A stretch of DNA of 64,000 bases from DDH964 sp963763205. Lineage in GTDB: Bacteria > Desulfobacterota > Desulfuromonadia > Desulfuromonadales > DDH964. Location: assembly GCA_963763205.1 (NCBI GenBank), contig CAVXNQ010000007.1, positions 1 through 64,000 on the forward strand, read 5' to 3'. This document shows, piece after piece, positions 50,873 to 59,412 of this stretch. The notes under the pieces were generated by a model. That model searched no databases, had not been told where the DNA came from, and was given only the letters and a program-made list of their open reading frames with translations. Numbering within the stretch: position 1 is the stretch's first letter; each line of letters starts with the position of its first letter. A program made the translations under genes and the position numbers.

Positions 50873-52129
50873 TACGGTCTGATTTGGCCGTCGCCGAGGA
50901 CGACGAATTTGCGGGTGGTCAGATCCTCCAGACCCATCGGCCCGAAGGAGTGGAGCTTGGTGGTGGAAATGCCGATCTCGGCGCCGAGCCCGAGCTGGTT
51001 GCCGTCGGAAAAGCGCGACGAGGCGTTGACCATCACCACCCCCGAGTTGACCTCGCGCAAAAAGCGCTGCGCATTGGCGTAATCGCGGGTGACGATCACC
51101 TCGGTGTGCAGCGAACCGAAGCGCTGGATATGGGCGATCGCCTCGTCGAGGTCTTCGACCACCTTCACGGCGAGGATCAGGTCGAGGAATTCCGTCCCGA
51201 AGTCCTCTTCGCGTGGCCGCCTTGACCTCCGGCGCGAATTCGCGGGTGACCGGGCAACCGCGCAGCTCCACCCCCTTGTCGTGCAGGGTCGTGGCGATGC
51301 GCGGCACGAAGGTCTCGGCGATGTCCTTGTGGATCAGCAGCGTCTCCATGGCGTTGCAGACCCCGGGGCGCTGCACCTTGGCGTTGACGCAGATCGCTTC
51401 GGCCATCTCGAAGTCGGCGCTGGCATCGACGAAGGTGTGGCAGACCCCCTTGTAGTGCTTGATCACCGGAATCCGCGAGTGTTCGCTGACGAAGCGGATC
51501 AGACCCTCGCCGCCGCGGGGGATGATCAGGTCGATCTCCTCCTCGAGCTGGAGCAGTTCGAGGACCGCGTCGCGGTCGCTGGTGGCGACCACCTGCAGTG
51601 CCGCCGTCGGCAGGCCGAGGCGCGCCAGCTCCCCCTTGAGCACCGCGCCGATGGCGGTGTTGGAGTGCAGGGCCTCGGAGCCGCCGCGCAGCACCACGGC
51701 GTTGCCGCTCTTCAGGCAGAGTCCGGCGGCGTCGGCGGTGACGTTGGGGCGGGATTCGAAGATGATGCCGATCACCCCGAGGGGAATGCGCATCCGTCCA
51801 ACCTGGATGCCGTTGGGGCGTCGCCACATGCCGGTCACCTCGCCGACCGGGTCGGGCAGCAGCGCGACCTCGCGCAGGCCGTCGGCCATCGCCAGGATGC
51901 GCCCCGCGTCGAGGGCCAGGCGGTCGACCATTGCCGGCGCCAGGCCGCGCTCGCGGGCCGCCGCGAGGTCGAGTTCGTTGGCCACCTGCAGCTCCTCGCT
52001 GCATTCCTCCAGCGCCGCCGCCATCCTCTGCAGCAGCTCGTTTTTGACGCCGCTGGACAGGGTTGCCATCACCCGGGCGGCCTGTTTCGCCTCCCGCGCC
52101 AGGGCCAGCATCTCGTCGCGCACGCTCAT
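50872..52129 (-). CDS. proA: Gamma-glutamyl phosphate reductase, one frameshift
   Basis: About 418 residues once repaired. ATG at 52129 follows AAGGAG. The family segments IGIIFESRPNVTADAAGLCL, LIIPRGGEGLI, AKVQRPGVCNAMETLL (catalytic Cys in RPGVCNAM) and HSFGPMGLEDLTTRKFVVLG are present. The frame slips at 51211-51213: dropping one C on the minus strand gives TEEDFGTEFLDLILAVKVVE. The length is 3n+1. It reduces glutamyl phosphate to the semialdehyde in proline synthesis; proB lies 100 nt upstream. Confidence 0.95.
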
Positions 52130-52157
52130 CGGTAACTCCTTGAAAAGCGGGTGATCC

Positions 52158-52230
52158 GTGAAAAGTGAAACGTGAAAGGTGAAAAGGAAGGGCCTTAAGG
52201 CCTTGAACCATTTACCCTGCACCTTGGACC
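52158..52230. repeat. Two-sided heptamer array, proB-proA spacer
   Basis: Plus strand 52158-52190: GTGAAAA, GTGAAAC, GTGAAAG, GTGAAAA, all 7-nt. Minus strand 52230-52195: GGTCCAA, GGTGCAG, GGTAAAT, GGTTCAA, also 7-nt. The palindrome GGCCTTAAGGCC separates the two halves. Confidence 0.75.
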
Positions 52231-53351
52231 TATTTTTTGATCACCAGATTGTCGCGGTGGATGACCTCGTCGTAGTATTTATAGCCGAGGACACCCTCGA
52301 TTTCCGAGGTTTTCTTACCCATGATCTGCAGCAGCTCGGCCAGCGAGTAGTTGATCACGCCGATGGCGAACTCCTCCCCGGCGAGGTCGCAGATGCGCAC
52401 CGCGTCGCCGCGATCGAATCCCCCTTCGACCCCCTGGATGCCCGAGGGGAGCAGGCTCTTGCCGCGTTCCACCAGGGCGCGCTTGGCGCCGTCGTCGAGG
52501 AGCAGTTTGCCGCGCGGTTTCTTGGTGAAGGCGATCCAGTGCTTCTTCGCCGCCATGCGATCGCGGGCGGCGAGGAAGTAGGTGCCGAGCTCCTCGCCGT
52601 CGAAGAAGCGTGGCAACACCCCGGGCAGGCGGCCGTTGACAATCGCGGTGCCGACGCCGAAGAGGGTGGCGCGCTTGGCCGCCTTGATCTTGGTCGCCAT
52701 GCCGCCGGTGCCGAGGTCGGTGCCGGTATCGCCGGCGGCGGCTTCGATCTCCGCATCGATGCGCTCGACCAGGGGGATCAGCTGCGCGTCGGGGTGGCGT
52801 TTGGGGTCGCGGTCGAAGAGGCCGTCGACGTCGGAGAGGATCACCAGCAGATTAGCCTCGACCAGGTTGGTGACCATCGCCGAGAGGTTGTCGTTGTCGC
52901 CGAAGCGGATCTCCTCGACCACCACCGTGTCGTTCTCGTTGATGATCGGCACGACCTTGAAGTCGAGCAGCGTCATCAGGGTGTTGCGGGCGTTGAGGTA
53001 GCGCCGCCGGTTGGCCAGGTCGTCGCGGGTCAAAAGGACCTGGGCGACGGTGTGCCCGGCCTGGCCGAAAGCCTCCTTGTAGGCGCGCATCATCCGGCTC
53101 TGGCCGATCGCCGCGGCGGCCTGCTTGAGCGGGATGGTCGCCGGCCTGCCAGCGATGCCGAGGGCCCCCTTGCCGGCGGCCACCGCCCCGGAAGAGACCA
53201 GCACGACCTCGTAGCCGCGGCGGATCAGCTCGGCGAGGTCACGGGTGAGGGCGGCGAGCATCGCCTCGTCGAGGCCGTCAGGCCCGGAGATGACGCCGCT
53301 GCCGACCTTGACCACGATCCGCCGGACATGGGCGAGAAGGTTTTTGCGCAT
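52230..53351 (-). CDS. proB: Glutamate 5-kinase
   Basis: 373 residues: amino acid kinase domain (RIVVKVGSGVISGPDG, VVLVSSGAVAAG, PIINENDTVVVEE, FGDNDNLSAMV, LLVILSDVDGLFDRDP) and C-terminal PUA domain (RGKLLLDDGAKRALVERGKS, GFDRGDAVRICDLAG). It phosphorylates glutamate, the first step in proline synthesis; proline feedback is expected. Intact. Upstream neighbour is obgE. Confidence 0.97.
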   Translation of the reverse strand: MRKNLLAHVRRIVVKVGSGVISGPDGLDEAMLAALTRDLAELIRRGYEVVLVSSGAVAAGKGALGIAGRPATIPLKQAAAAIGQSRMMRAYKEAFGQAGHTVAQVLLTRDDLANRRRYLNARNTLMTLLDFKVVPIINENDTVVVEEIRFGDNDNLSAMVTNLVEANLLVILSDVDGLFDRDPKRHPDAQLIPLVERIDAEIEAAAGDTGTDLGTGGMATKIKAAKRATLFGVGTAIVNGRLPGVLPRFFDGEELGTYFLAARDRMAAKKHWIAFTKKPRGKLLLDDGAKRALVERGKSLLPSGIQGVEGGFDRGDAVRICDLAGEEFAIGVINYSLAELLQIMGKKTSEIEGVLGYKYYDEVIHRDNLVIKK

Positions 53352-53425
53352 TGCAGAAGCTTTCGCGGAAGTAGCGGATTTTTAGAAAAAACCGGCGAAA
53401 ATCTTAACCGCCGGCGGGGGGGGTG

Positions 53426-54466
53426 TCAAGGCGTAGCGGAGGAATCGACCGTGGCGCCTCCGGCGCGGCGCGTTTCCAGCTCGGTGCCCACCGCATTGAC
53501 CAGGGACTCGACGCCGGCGCCGGTGACGGCGGAAATGGCGAAGGTGCGGTAGCCACGCTCGATGAACCAGGGCTCCAGTTCGGCGGCGGCGCTGTGGACC
53601 TCGGGAATGTCCCCCTTGGTGAAGACCACGAACTGCGGTTTGGCGAGCAGCTGCGGATTGTGGTGTTCGAGCTCGTGGTTGATAGTGGCGAAATTCTCCA
53701 GCGGATCCCCCTGCTGCATCCCCGAGAGGTCGACCAGGTGCAGGAACAGGTCGGTGCGCTCGATGTGGCGCAGGAAGCGCGTCCCCAGGCCGTGCCCTTC
53801 GCTGGCTCCGGCAATCAGGCCGGGGATGTCGGCCATGACGAAAGACTTGTAGCCGCCCCAGCGCACCACGCCGAGGTTGGGGACCAGGGTGGTGAAGGGG
53901 TAATCGGCAATCTTCGGTCGCGCCGCTGAAACCGCGGCGATCAGCGTCGATTTGCCGGCGTTGGGCAGGCCGACCAGGCCGACGTCGGCCAGCAGCTTCA
54001 GCTCCAGGCGCAGGGTGTGCTCCTCGCCCGGCATCCCCGGCTGGGCGAAGCGCGGCGCGCGGTTGGTGCTGGTGGCGAAGCGGGCGTTCCCCTGGCCGCC
54101 GCGGCCCCCCTTGAGAAGACAGAGGCGCTGCTCCTTTTCCGTCAGGTCGGCGAGCTTCTCGCCGCTCTCGGCGTCGAACACCAGCGTCCCCGGCGGGACG
54201 CGGATCTCCAGGTCCTCGCCGTTCTTGCCATGGCGGTTGCTACCCATGCCGTGGCCGCCGCTCTGGGCCTTGTAGTGGACCTTGTAGCGGAAGTCGAGCA
54301 GGGTGCTGAGGCCGGGATCGACGCTGAACCAGACGCTGCCGCCGTTGCCGCCGTCGCCGCCGTCGGGGCCCCCCAGCGGTACGAATTTCTCGCGCCGGAA
54401 GGAGACGCAGCCGCGGCCGCCGTCGCCGGATTTGACGTGGATTTTTACTTCATCGACGAAACGCAT
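53426..54466 (-). CDS. obgE: GTPase ObgE/CgtA
   Basis: 346 residues. The glycine-rich Obg fold (GDGGRGCVSFRREKF, GGDGGNGGSVWF, GGRGGQGNARF) occupies residues 1-158. The G domain follows with P-loop GLPNAGKSTLI, Switch-II-like ADIPGLIAGAS and VVFTKGDIPE. It binds the 50S subunit and ppGpp and is needed for ribosome assembly and growth. It is one of the conserved rplU-rpmA-obgE set. The C-terminal extension after the G domain is short and Thr/Ser-rich. Confidence 0.97.
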   Translation of the reverse strand: MRFVDEVKIHVKSGDGGRGCVSFRREKFVPLGGPDGGDGGNGGSVWFSVDPGLSTLLDFRYKVHYKAQSGGHGMGSNRHGKNGEDLEIRVPPGTLVFDAESGEKLADLTEKEQRLCLLKGGRGGQGNARFATSTNRAPRFAQPGMPGEEHTLRLELKLLADVGLVGLPNAGKSTLIAAVSAARPKIADYPFTTLVPNLGVVRWGGYKSFVMADIPGLIAGASEGHGLGTRFLRHIERTDLFLHLVDLSGMQQGDPLENFATINHELEHHNPQLLAKPQFVVFTKGDIPEVHSAAAELEPWFIERGYRTFAISAVTGAGVESLVNAVGTELETRRAGGATVDSSATP

Positions 54467-54473
54467 AGGAAAT

Positions 54474-54508
54474 CAGTTCTGAGTTTTAGGTTTTGAGTTC
54501 TGGGTAAA
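54474..54508. repeat. Heptamer array between obgE and the rpmA terminator
   Basis: Five consecutive 7-nt units: CAGTTCT, GAGTTTT, AGGTTTT, GAGTTCT, GGGTAAA. It lies between the rpmA terminator and the obgE start, so it sits in the obgE 5' region. Confidence 0.7.
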
Positions 54509-54512
54509 AATC

Positions 54513-54550
54513 AAAAGCCCGGGGCTCGCACTGCGAACCCCGGGCTTTTT
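54513..54550 (-). terminator. Intrinsic terminator of rplU-rpmA
   Basis: Stem AAGCCCGGGG(C)TCG / CGAACCCCGGGCTT around a short loop, flanked by T-runs on both sides; read on the minus strand it follows rpmA. Confidence 0.8.
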
Positions 54551-54570
54551 GTTCGAATGAGCCCGCGCCC

Positions 54571-54825
54571 TCAGGCGGGGTAGACGCTGATTTTCTGCCG
54601 GGTCTTGTCCTTGCGCTCGAACTTGACCACGCCGTCGACCAGGGCGAAGAGGGTGTAGTCCTTGCCGCAGCCGACATTGTTGCCCGGGTGGAAGGTGGTG
54701 CCGCGCTGCCGCACCAGGATCGAGCCGGCCGTCACCTGCTGGCCACCGAAGCGCTTCACGCCCAGGCGCTTGCCAGCACTGTCGCGGCCGTTACGTGTAC
54801 TGCCGCCAGCCTTTTTGTGTGCCAT
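54571..54825 (-). CDS. rpmA: 50S ribosomal protein L27
   Basis: 84 residues. AHKKAGGSTRNGRDSAGKRL and KRFGGQQVTAGSILVRQRG are the classic L27 sequence, including the N-terminal tail that reaches the peptidyl-transferase centre. The ATG follows AAGGAGGC. It forms an operon with rplU 11 nt upstream. Confidence 0.98.
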   Translation of the reverse strand: MAHKKAGGSTRNGRDSAGKRLGVKRFGGQQVTAGSILVRQRGTTFHPGNNVGCGKDYTLFALVDGVVKFERKDKTRQKISVYPA

Positions 54826-54836
54826 GGGATGCCTCC

Positions 54837-55145
54837 TTAAGCTTCGATGCCTGTAATTTTCAGGCGGGTGATGGGTTGACGGTGTCCGTACATCTTGCGA
54901 TAGCCCTTGCGCCGCTTCGAGTGGAAGACGAGGATTTTCTTGTCCTTGTCCTGCTCGACGATCTGCGCCTTGACTTTCGCGCCCGGCAATAGAGGTGCTC
55001 CGATTTTAACCTCTTCTCCGCCGACCATGAGGACCTCGTTCAACTCGATGGCATCACCCACCGCGCCTTCGATCTTCTCGACCTTCACCAGGTCGCCCTC
55101 GGAAACTTTGTACTGTTTTCCTCCGGTCTTGATCACCGCGTACAT
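54837..55145 (-). CDS. rplU: 50S ribosomal protein L21
   Basis: 102 residues, ATG at 55145 (MYAVIKTGGKQYKVSEGD) after GAGGTGAG; upstream ATGs add unsupported residues. FHSKRRKGYRKMYGHRQPIT is the usual C-terminal motif. Binds 23S rRNA; first gene of the rplU-rpmA-obgE group. Confidence 0.98.
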   Translation of the reverse strand: MYAVIKTGGKQYKVSEGDLVKVEKIEGAVGDAIELNEVLMVGGEEVKIGAPLLPGAKVKAQIVEQDKDKKILVFHSKRRKGYRKMYGHRQPITRLKITGIEA

Positions 55146-55193
55146 GCTACTCACCTCGCTCTCTACTGACATAATCTGGTTCTGGAACGCCGC

Positions 55194-55223
55194 AGTCTAG
55201 ACCCCCGGGTAGGGGCCTGTCAA
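55194..55223 (-). promoter_or_regulatory. Promoter of rplU-rpmA
   Basis: TTGACA (55218-55223) and TAGACT (55194-55199) on the minus strand with an 18-nt spacer, about 49 nt before the rplU start. Confidence 0.6.
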
Positions 55224-55244
55224 GGGAAAATTCACTGCCAGGGA

Positions 55245-55285
55245 CATGGGTCCTATGGGTCATATAGGACCTATGGGACCTATGG
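55245..55285. repeat. Short repeat and hairpin in the rplU-tesA gap
   Basis: GGTCCTAT and ATAGGACC are inverse complements; GACCTATGG is then repeated in about 9-nt register. The element overlaps the 3' end of tesA. Confidence 0.6.
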
Positions 55286-55912
55286 ACAGACCTGTGGGCC
55301 GAGCGTATCGACCATCAGCGGCAGGATGCGGCGGACGATCTCGGCGACGCCCCGGGCGTTGGGGTGGATGCCGTCTCCCTGGTTGAGTTCGGGCTTGCCG
55401 GTCACCCCGGCGAGGAAGAAAGGGTAGAAGGGGACGTGGTAACGCGCGGCCAGGCGGGGGAAGAGGGCGTCGAAGTTGGTATAATACTCCTCTCCCAGGT
55501 TGCGCGGCGCGCGCATGCCGGCGAGCAGAGCCTCGATCCCCTCCTCCTGCAGACGCCCGAGGATCGCCGCCAGGTTGGCGGCGGCCTCCTGCGGCGGCAG
55601 GCCGCGCAGCGCGTCGTTCCCCCCGAGTTCGACGACGACCAGCTGCGGCTGGCCGGCCAGCACCCAGTCGAGCCGCGCCCGGCCGCCGGCGGTGGTGTCG
55701 CCGGAGACCCCGGCGTTGGCCACCGCGACGGCGCAGCCGCGGGCGCGCAGCGCCTGCTCCAGCTGGGCCGGAAAGGCGTCGGCCGCAGCCAGGCCGTAGC
55801 CGGCGCTGAGACTGTCGCCGAGCACGGTGATGCGGAAAGGGGCGCCGGCCGCCCGGGGCGGGGCGGCTCCGGCAAACAACAGCAGCAACAGCAGGCAGAG
55901 GACTGTACGCAT
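55280..55912 (-). CDS. tesA: TesA-type GDSL esterase/acyl-CoA thioesterase
   Basis: 210 residues, ATG at 55912. A signal peptide (LCLLLLLLFAGAAPPRAAGA) leads to GDSL block VLGDSLSAGYG (catalytic Ser), GGNDALRG (oxyanion Asn) and DGIHPNARG (Asp-His). It hydrolyses acyl thioesters or lysophospholipids in the periplasm. Its start codon shares two bases with that of the divergent ABC gene. The same arrangement, tesA divergent from ybbA-ybbP, is found in E. coli. Confidence 0.93.
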   Translation of the reverse strand: MRTVLCLLLLLLFAGAAPPRAAGAPFRITVLGDSLSAGYGLAAADAFPAQLEQALRARGCAVAVANAGVSGDTTAGGRARLDWVLAGQPQLVVVELGGNDALRGLPPQEAAANLAAILGRLQEEGIEALLAGMRAPRNLGEEYYTNFDALFPRLAARYHVPFYPFFLAGVTGKPELNQGDGIHPNARGVAEIVRRILPLMVDTLGPQVCP

Positions 55913-56594
55913 GAGCGAACCGCTGGTAGAGATTGACGATCTGCACCTGAGTCTAGTCGGCGGCGGCGGCCGGGTCAACATCCTGCGCGGCATCGATCTG
56001 CGCCTCGCCGCAGGGGAAACGCTCAGCGTGGTCGGTACCTCGGGGGCCGGCAAGACCACCCTGCTGATGGCGATCGCCGGTCTGGAGGCCGCCAGCTCCG
56101 GCCGCATCCGCGTCGCCGGGGTCGATATCACCGGCCTCGACGAGGACGCCCTGGCGCGCTTCCGGCGCCGCCACGTCGGCATCGTCTTCCAATCCTTCCA
56201 CCTGGTGGCGACCATGACCGCCGCCGAGAACGTCGCCCTGCCGCTGGAATTCGCCGGCGTCGCCGACGCCCTGGAGCAGGCGGCCGCGGCGCTGGCCAGC
56301 GTCGGTCTGGAGGCGCGCCGCCGCCATTACCCGGGGCAGCTCTCCGGCGGCGAGCAGCAACGGGTCGCCCTGGCCCGGGCCTTTGTCGCCCGTCCGGCGC
56401 TGCTTTTGGCCGACGAACCGACCGGCAACCTCGATGGCGAGACTGGCGCCCGGGTCATGGATCTCCTTTTCGGCCTGCAGCAGGAGAACGGCACCAGTCT
56501 GCTGCTGGTCACCCACGAAGGCGCCCTGGCCGGTCGCTGCGACCGGCGGCTGTGCATGCGCGACGGCCGGCTCTTTGCGGAGGCCGGCCGATGA
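55911..56594 (+). CDS. ABC exporter ATP-binding protein (YbbA-like)
   Basis: 227 residues, ATG at 55911. Walker A VVGTSGAGKTTLLMA, Q-loop VFQSFHLVATMTAAENV, signature QLSGGEQQRVALARA, Walker B LLADEPTGNLDGETG. It belongs to the LolD/MacB ATPase family. Overlaps the permease gene by 4 nt (ATGA). Confidence 0.95.
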   Translation: MSEPLVEIDDLHLSLVGGGGRVNILRGIDLRLAAGETLSVVGTSGAGKTTLLMAIAGLEAASSGRIRVAGVDITGLDEDALARFRRRHVGIVFQSFHLVATMTAAENVALPLEFAGVADALEQAAAALASVGLEARRRHYPGQLSGGEQQRVALARAFVARPALLLADEPTGNLDGETGARVMDLLFGLQQENGTSLLLVTHEGALAGRCDRRLCMRDGRLFAEAGR

Positions 56595-59125
56595 ACGAAC
56601 CGGCCCTGTTGCCCCAGGCCTGGCGCCTTGCCCGCCGGGAACTGCGCGGCGGGCTGCGCGGCTTCGGCGTCTTCCTCTCCTGTCTCTTCCTCGGCGTCTT
56701 CGCCATTGCCGCGGTCGGCAGCTTTTCGGCCGCCGCCCGCCAGGGCCTTCTCGACGATGCCCGGGCCCTGCTCGGCGGCGACGTCGAGCTTCACCTGGCC
56801 CAGCGCCCGCTGCCGCAGGAGCCGCTGCAGTTCCTGCGGGACGCCGGCCAGGTCTCGGCCATTGTCGTCCTGCGCACCATGGCCCGGGCGATCGGCAACC
56901 CGAATCGGGCCCTGGTCGAGGTCAAGGCCGTCGATGGCGCCTATCCCCTATACGGGCGGGTCGCGAGCGAACCGCCGCAGGCGCTGGGCCAGGCCCTGGC
57001 CACCGGCCCGAAGGGGGCCTACGGCGCCCTCGCCGAGGCGGCGCTGCTGCAGCGGCTGCAGCTCAAGGTGGGGGACGAAGTGCAGCTGGGAGCGATCCGT
57101 CTGCGCCTTGCCGGGGTGCTGACGCGGGAGCCGGATCGCACCCTGCGCGGTTTCAGCCTCGGCCCGCGGCTGCTGGTGAGCCGGGCGGCGCTGGCGGCCA
57201 GCACCCTGCTGCGGCCGGGGAGCGTGGCGACCTACGCCTACCGCCTGCGGCTGCCGGCCGGGGCCAGCGCTGAGGACTTCAAGACCCGGCTCGAGACTGC
57301 CTTCCCCGGAGGCGGCTGGCGTCTGCACACCTGGCGGGAGGCGGCGCCGCGGGTGCGGCGCATCCTCGACCGCTTGAGCGTCAACCTGACCCTGGTCGGT
57401 CTCTGCGCCCTGCTGATCGGCGGCGTCGGCGTCGCCGGGGCGGTGCGCGGCTATCTCGCCGGCAAGGTCTACCACATTGCGACCATGAAGTGCCTCGGCG
57501 CCAGCGGGAGGACGATCCTCGCCGGTTACCTGGTGCAGGTCCTCCTCCTCGGCAGTCTCGGCGCCGGCACCGGGTTGGCCCTCGGCGCGGCGGTGCCGTG
57601 GCTGGCGGTGGAACTGGCCGGATCGAGCCTGCCGCTGCCGCTGCGCCCCGGCCTTTACCTTCTGCCATTGGCGACCGCGGCCGCCTGCGGCCTTTTGGTG
57701 GCGCTTCTCTTCAGCCTCCTGCCGCTGGCTGCCGCGCGGCGGGTGCCCCCCTCGCTCCTGTTTCGCGGCTATGGCGAGGGCAAGAACCCCTCGGCCGGGC
57801 GCGGAACCTTCGTCGTCCTCGCCCTGCTCGCCTTGCTGCTGGCTGCGGTGGCCGTGGCCGCCAGCGCCGACCGGCGCCTGGCGCTCTGGTTTCTGGCCGG
57901 GGCCGCGGCCTGCTTCCTGCTCTTTCGCCTGCTCGCGGCGCTGATCCTGGCCGGCGCCCGCCGCGCCCCCCGGCCGCGCTGGCTGGCGCTGCGCCTGGCG
58001 CTGGCCAATATCCACCGCCGCGGCTCTCCGGCTTCCAGCGCGATCTTCTCCCTCGGGCTGGGCCTCACCGCCCTGGTCATCATTGCCCTGGTCCAGGTCA
58101 ACCTCACCCGGCTGGTCGACCAGACCCTCCCGGCCGAGGCCCCGGCCTTCTTCTTCTTCGACCTCCAGCCCGACCAGGTGGCGCCCTTCGACGCCCTGCT
58201 GGCCGGCTTTCCCGGGGTGCGCAAGAGCGAGCGCTTCCCGACCCTGCGCGGGCGGATCGTCGCCATCGCCGGGGTGCCGGTGGCGCAGGCCACCATCGCC
58301 CCCGGCGTCGAGTGGGCGGTACGCGGCGACCGCTGGCTGAGCTACGTAGCCCGGATGCCGGCTGACACCCGGCTCACCGCCGGCCGCTGGTGGCCGGTTA
58401 ACTACCAGGGGCCGCCGCTCTTGTCGCTGACCGCCGACCTCGCCCGGGGCTTCGGAGTCGGGGTCGGCGACACCCTGACCGTCAACGTTCTCGGTCGGGA
58501 GGTGACCGCCAGGATCGCCAGCTTGCGCGAGGTCGACTGGTCGACCCTGCAGCTCAATTTCGCCCTGCTCTTTTCGCCCGGGGTGCTCGAGGGGGCGCCG
58601 CAGACTTCCATTGCCGCCGTCTATCTCCCCGTTCGGGAGGAGACGGCCCTCTACCGGGCGGTCACCGACCGCTTCCCCAACGTCTCGGCGATCACGGTGC
58701 GCGAGGTGCTGTCCAACCTCTCCCGGACCCTGGGGCATCTCGCCGCCGCCTTCCGCGCGGTGGCCGCGGTGGCCCTGCTCAGCGGCTTTCTGGTGCTGGC
58801 CGGGGCGGTCTCCGCCGACCAGCACCGGCGCATCCATGCCGCGGTGATCTGCAAGGTCTGCGGTGCGACGCGGCGCGACCTGCTCGGCGCCTTCGCCGCC
58901 GAGTTCCTGCTCTTGGGCCTGGCCGCCGGCGCGGTCGCCGCCCTGGTCGGCAGCCTCGCCGCCTGGGGCATCCTCCAGGGGCTGATGGATACCTCCTTCC
59001 AGCTGCCGGCGGCGACGCTGCTGGCGACCCTCGCCGCCGGTATCGCTCTGACCCTGGTCCTCGGCCTGCTCGGCACCTGGAAGGCCCTGGGGCAGAAGCC
59101 GGCGCGCTACCTGCGGGAGGAGTGA
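56591..59125 (+). CDS. ABC exporter permease with FtsX domains (YbbP-like)
   Basis: 844 residues. It has a first membrane helix (LSCLFLGVFAIAAVGSFSAA), a large periplasmic domain, a FtsX block around 270-400, another about 410-470, and a second FtsX block near the C-terminus (KVCGATRRDLLGAFAAEFLL, typical of FtsX coupling helices). Ten membrane segments in all, as in YbbP. Together with the YbbA-like ATPase it may extract a lipid or lipoprotein from the membrane; substrate unknown. Confidence 0.9.
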   Translation: MNEPALLPQAWRLARRELRGGLRGFGVFLSCLFLGVFAIAAVGSFSAAARQGLLDDARALLGGDVELHLAQRPLPQEPLQFLRDAGQVSAIVVLRTMARAIGNPNRALVEVKAVDGAYPLYGRVASEPPQALGQALATGPKGAYGALAEAALLQRLQLKVGDEVQLGAIRLRLAGVLTREPDRTLRGFSLGPRLLVSRAALAASTLLRPGSVATYAYRLRLPAGASAEDFKTRLETAFPGGGWRLHTWREAAPRVRRILDRLSVNLTLVGLCALLIGGVGVAGAVRGYLAGKVYHIATMKCLGASGRTILAGYLVQVLLLGSLGAGTGLALGAAVPWLAVELAGSSLPLPLRPGLYLLPLATAAACGLLVALLFSLLPLAAARRVPPSLLFRGYGEGKNPSAGRGTFVVLALLALLLAAVAVAASADRRLALWFLAGAAACFLLFRLLAALILAGARRAPRPRWLALRLALANIHRRGSPASSAIFSLGLGLTALVIIALVQVNLTRLVDQTLPAEAPAFFFFDLQPDQVAPFDALLAGFPGVRKSERFPTLRGRIVAIAGVPVAQATIAPGVEWAVRGDRWLSYVARMPADTRLTAGRWWPVNYQGPPLLSLTADLARGFGVGVGDTLTVNVLGREVTARIASLREVDWSTLQLNFALLFSPGVLEGAPQTSIAAVYLPVREETALYRAVTDRFPNVSAITVREVLSNLSRTLGHLAAAFRAVAAVALLSGFLVLAGAVSADQHRRIHAAVICKVCGATRRDLLGAFAAEFLLLGLAAGAVAALVGSLAAWGILQGLMDTSFQLPAATLLATLAAGIALTLVLGLLGTWKALGQKPARYLREE

Positions 59126-59157
59126 AGAGGCCGGTCGGGTTCTTTCGGGAAAGGCAT

Positions 59158-59255
59158 CTCACGCCCGTTCGCTGCGCTCACTAGAGAACACGGAGAGCAC
59201 AGAGAGAACCAAAATCGTTTTGAGGGTTTTATTCTCTGTGTCCTCTGTGAGCTCC
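59158..59255. repeat. Nonamer-type repeat element (copy 3, variant words)
   Basis: 59158-59183 carries the inverted module CGCCCGTTCGCTGC shared with 7851-7878. It is followed by GAACACGGA, GAGCACAGA, GAGAAC in 9-nt register. After a short middle the inverse words TCTCTGTGT, CCTCTGTGA are present. Thus two elements share one module but differ in the repeated word. Confidence 0.65.
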
Positions 59256-59412
59256 AGCGGCCAACGGGAGCGAGTGTGAGCCGCCCCTGGTTTTGGAAAA
59301 CCCCGCTGCGGAAGATGCAATTCCCGGCAAAATATGGTGAACTTACCGGCATGAATTGGAACGGCCTCTCCGACATATCGACTCCTTCCCCTGCTGACCG
59401 GGATTTCGCCCC

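Noticed and set aside
32728..59255. CRISPR arrays
   Set aside because: Repeats here are 7 or 9 nt without regular 30-40-nt spacers, and there are no cas genes.
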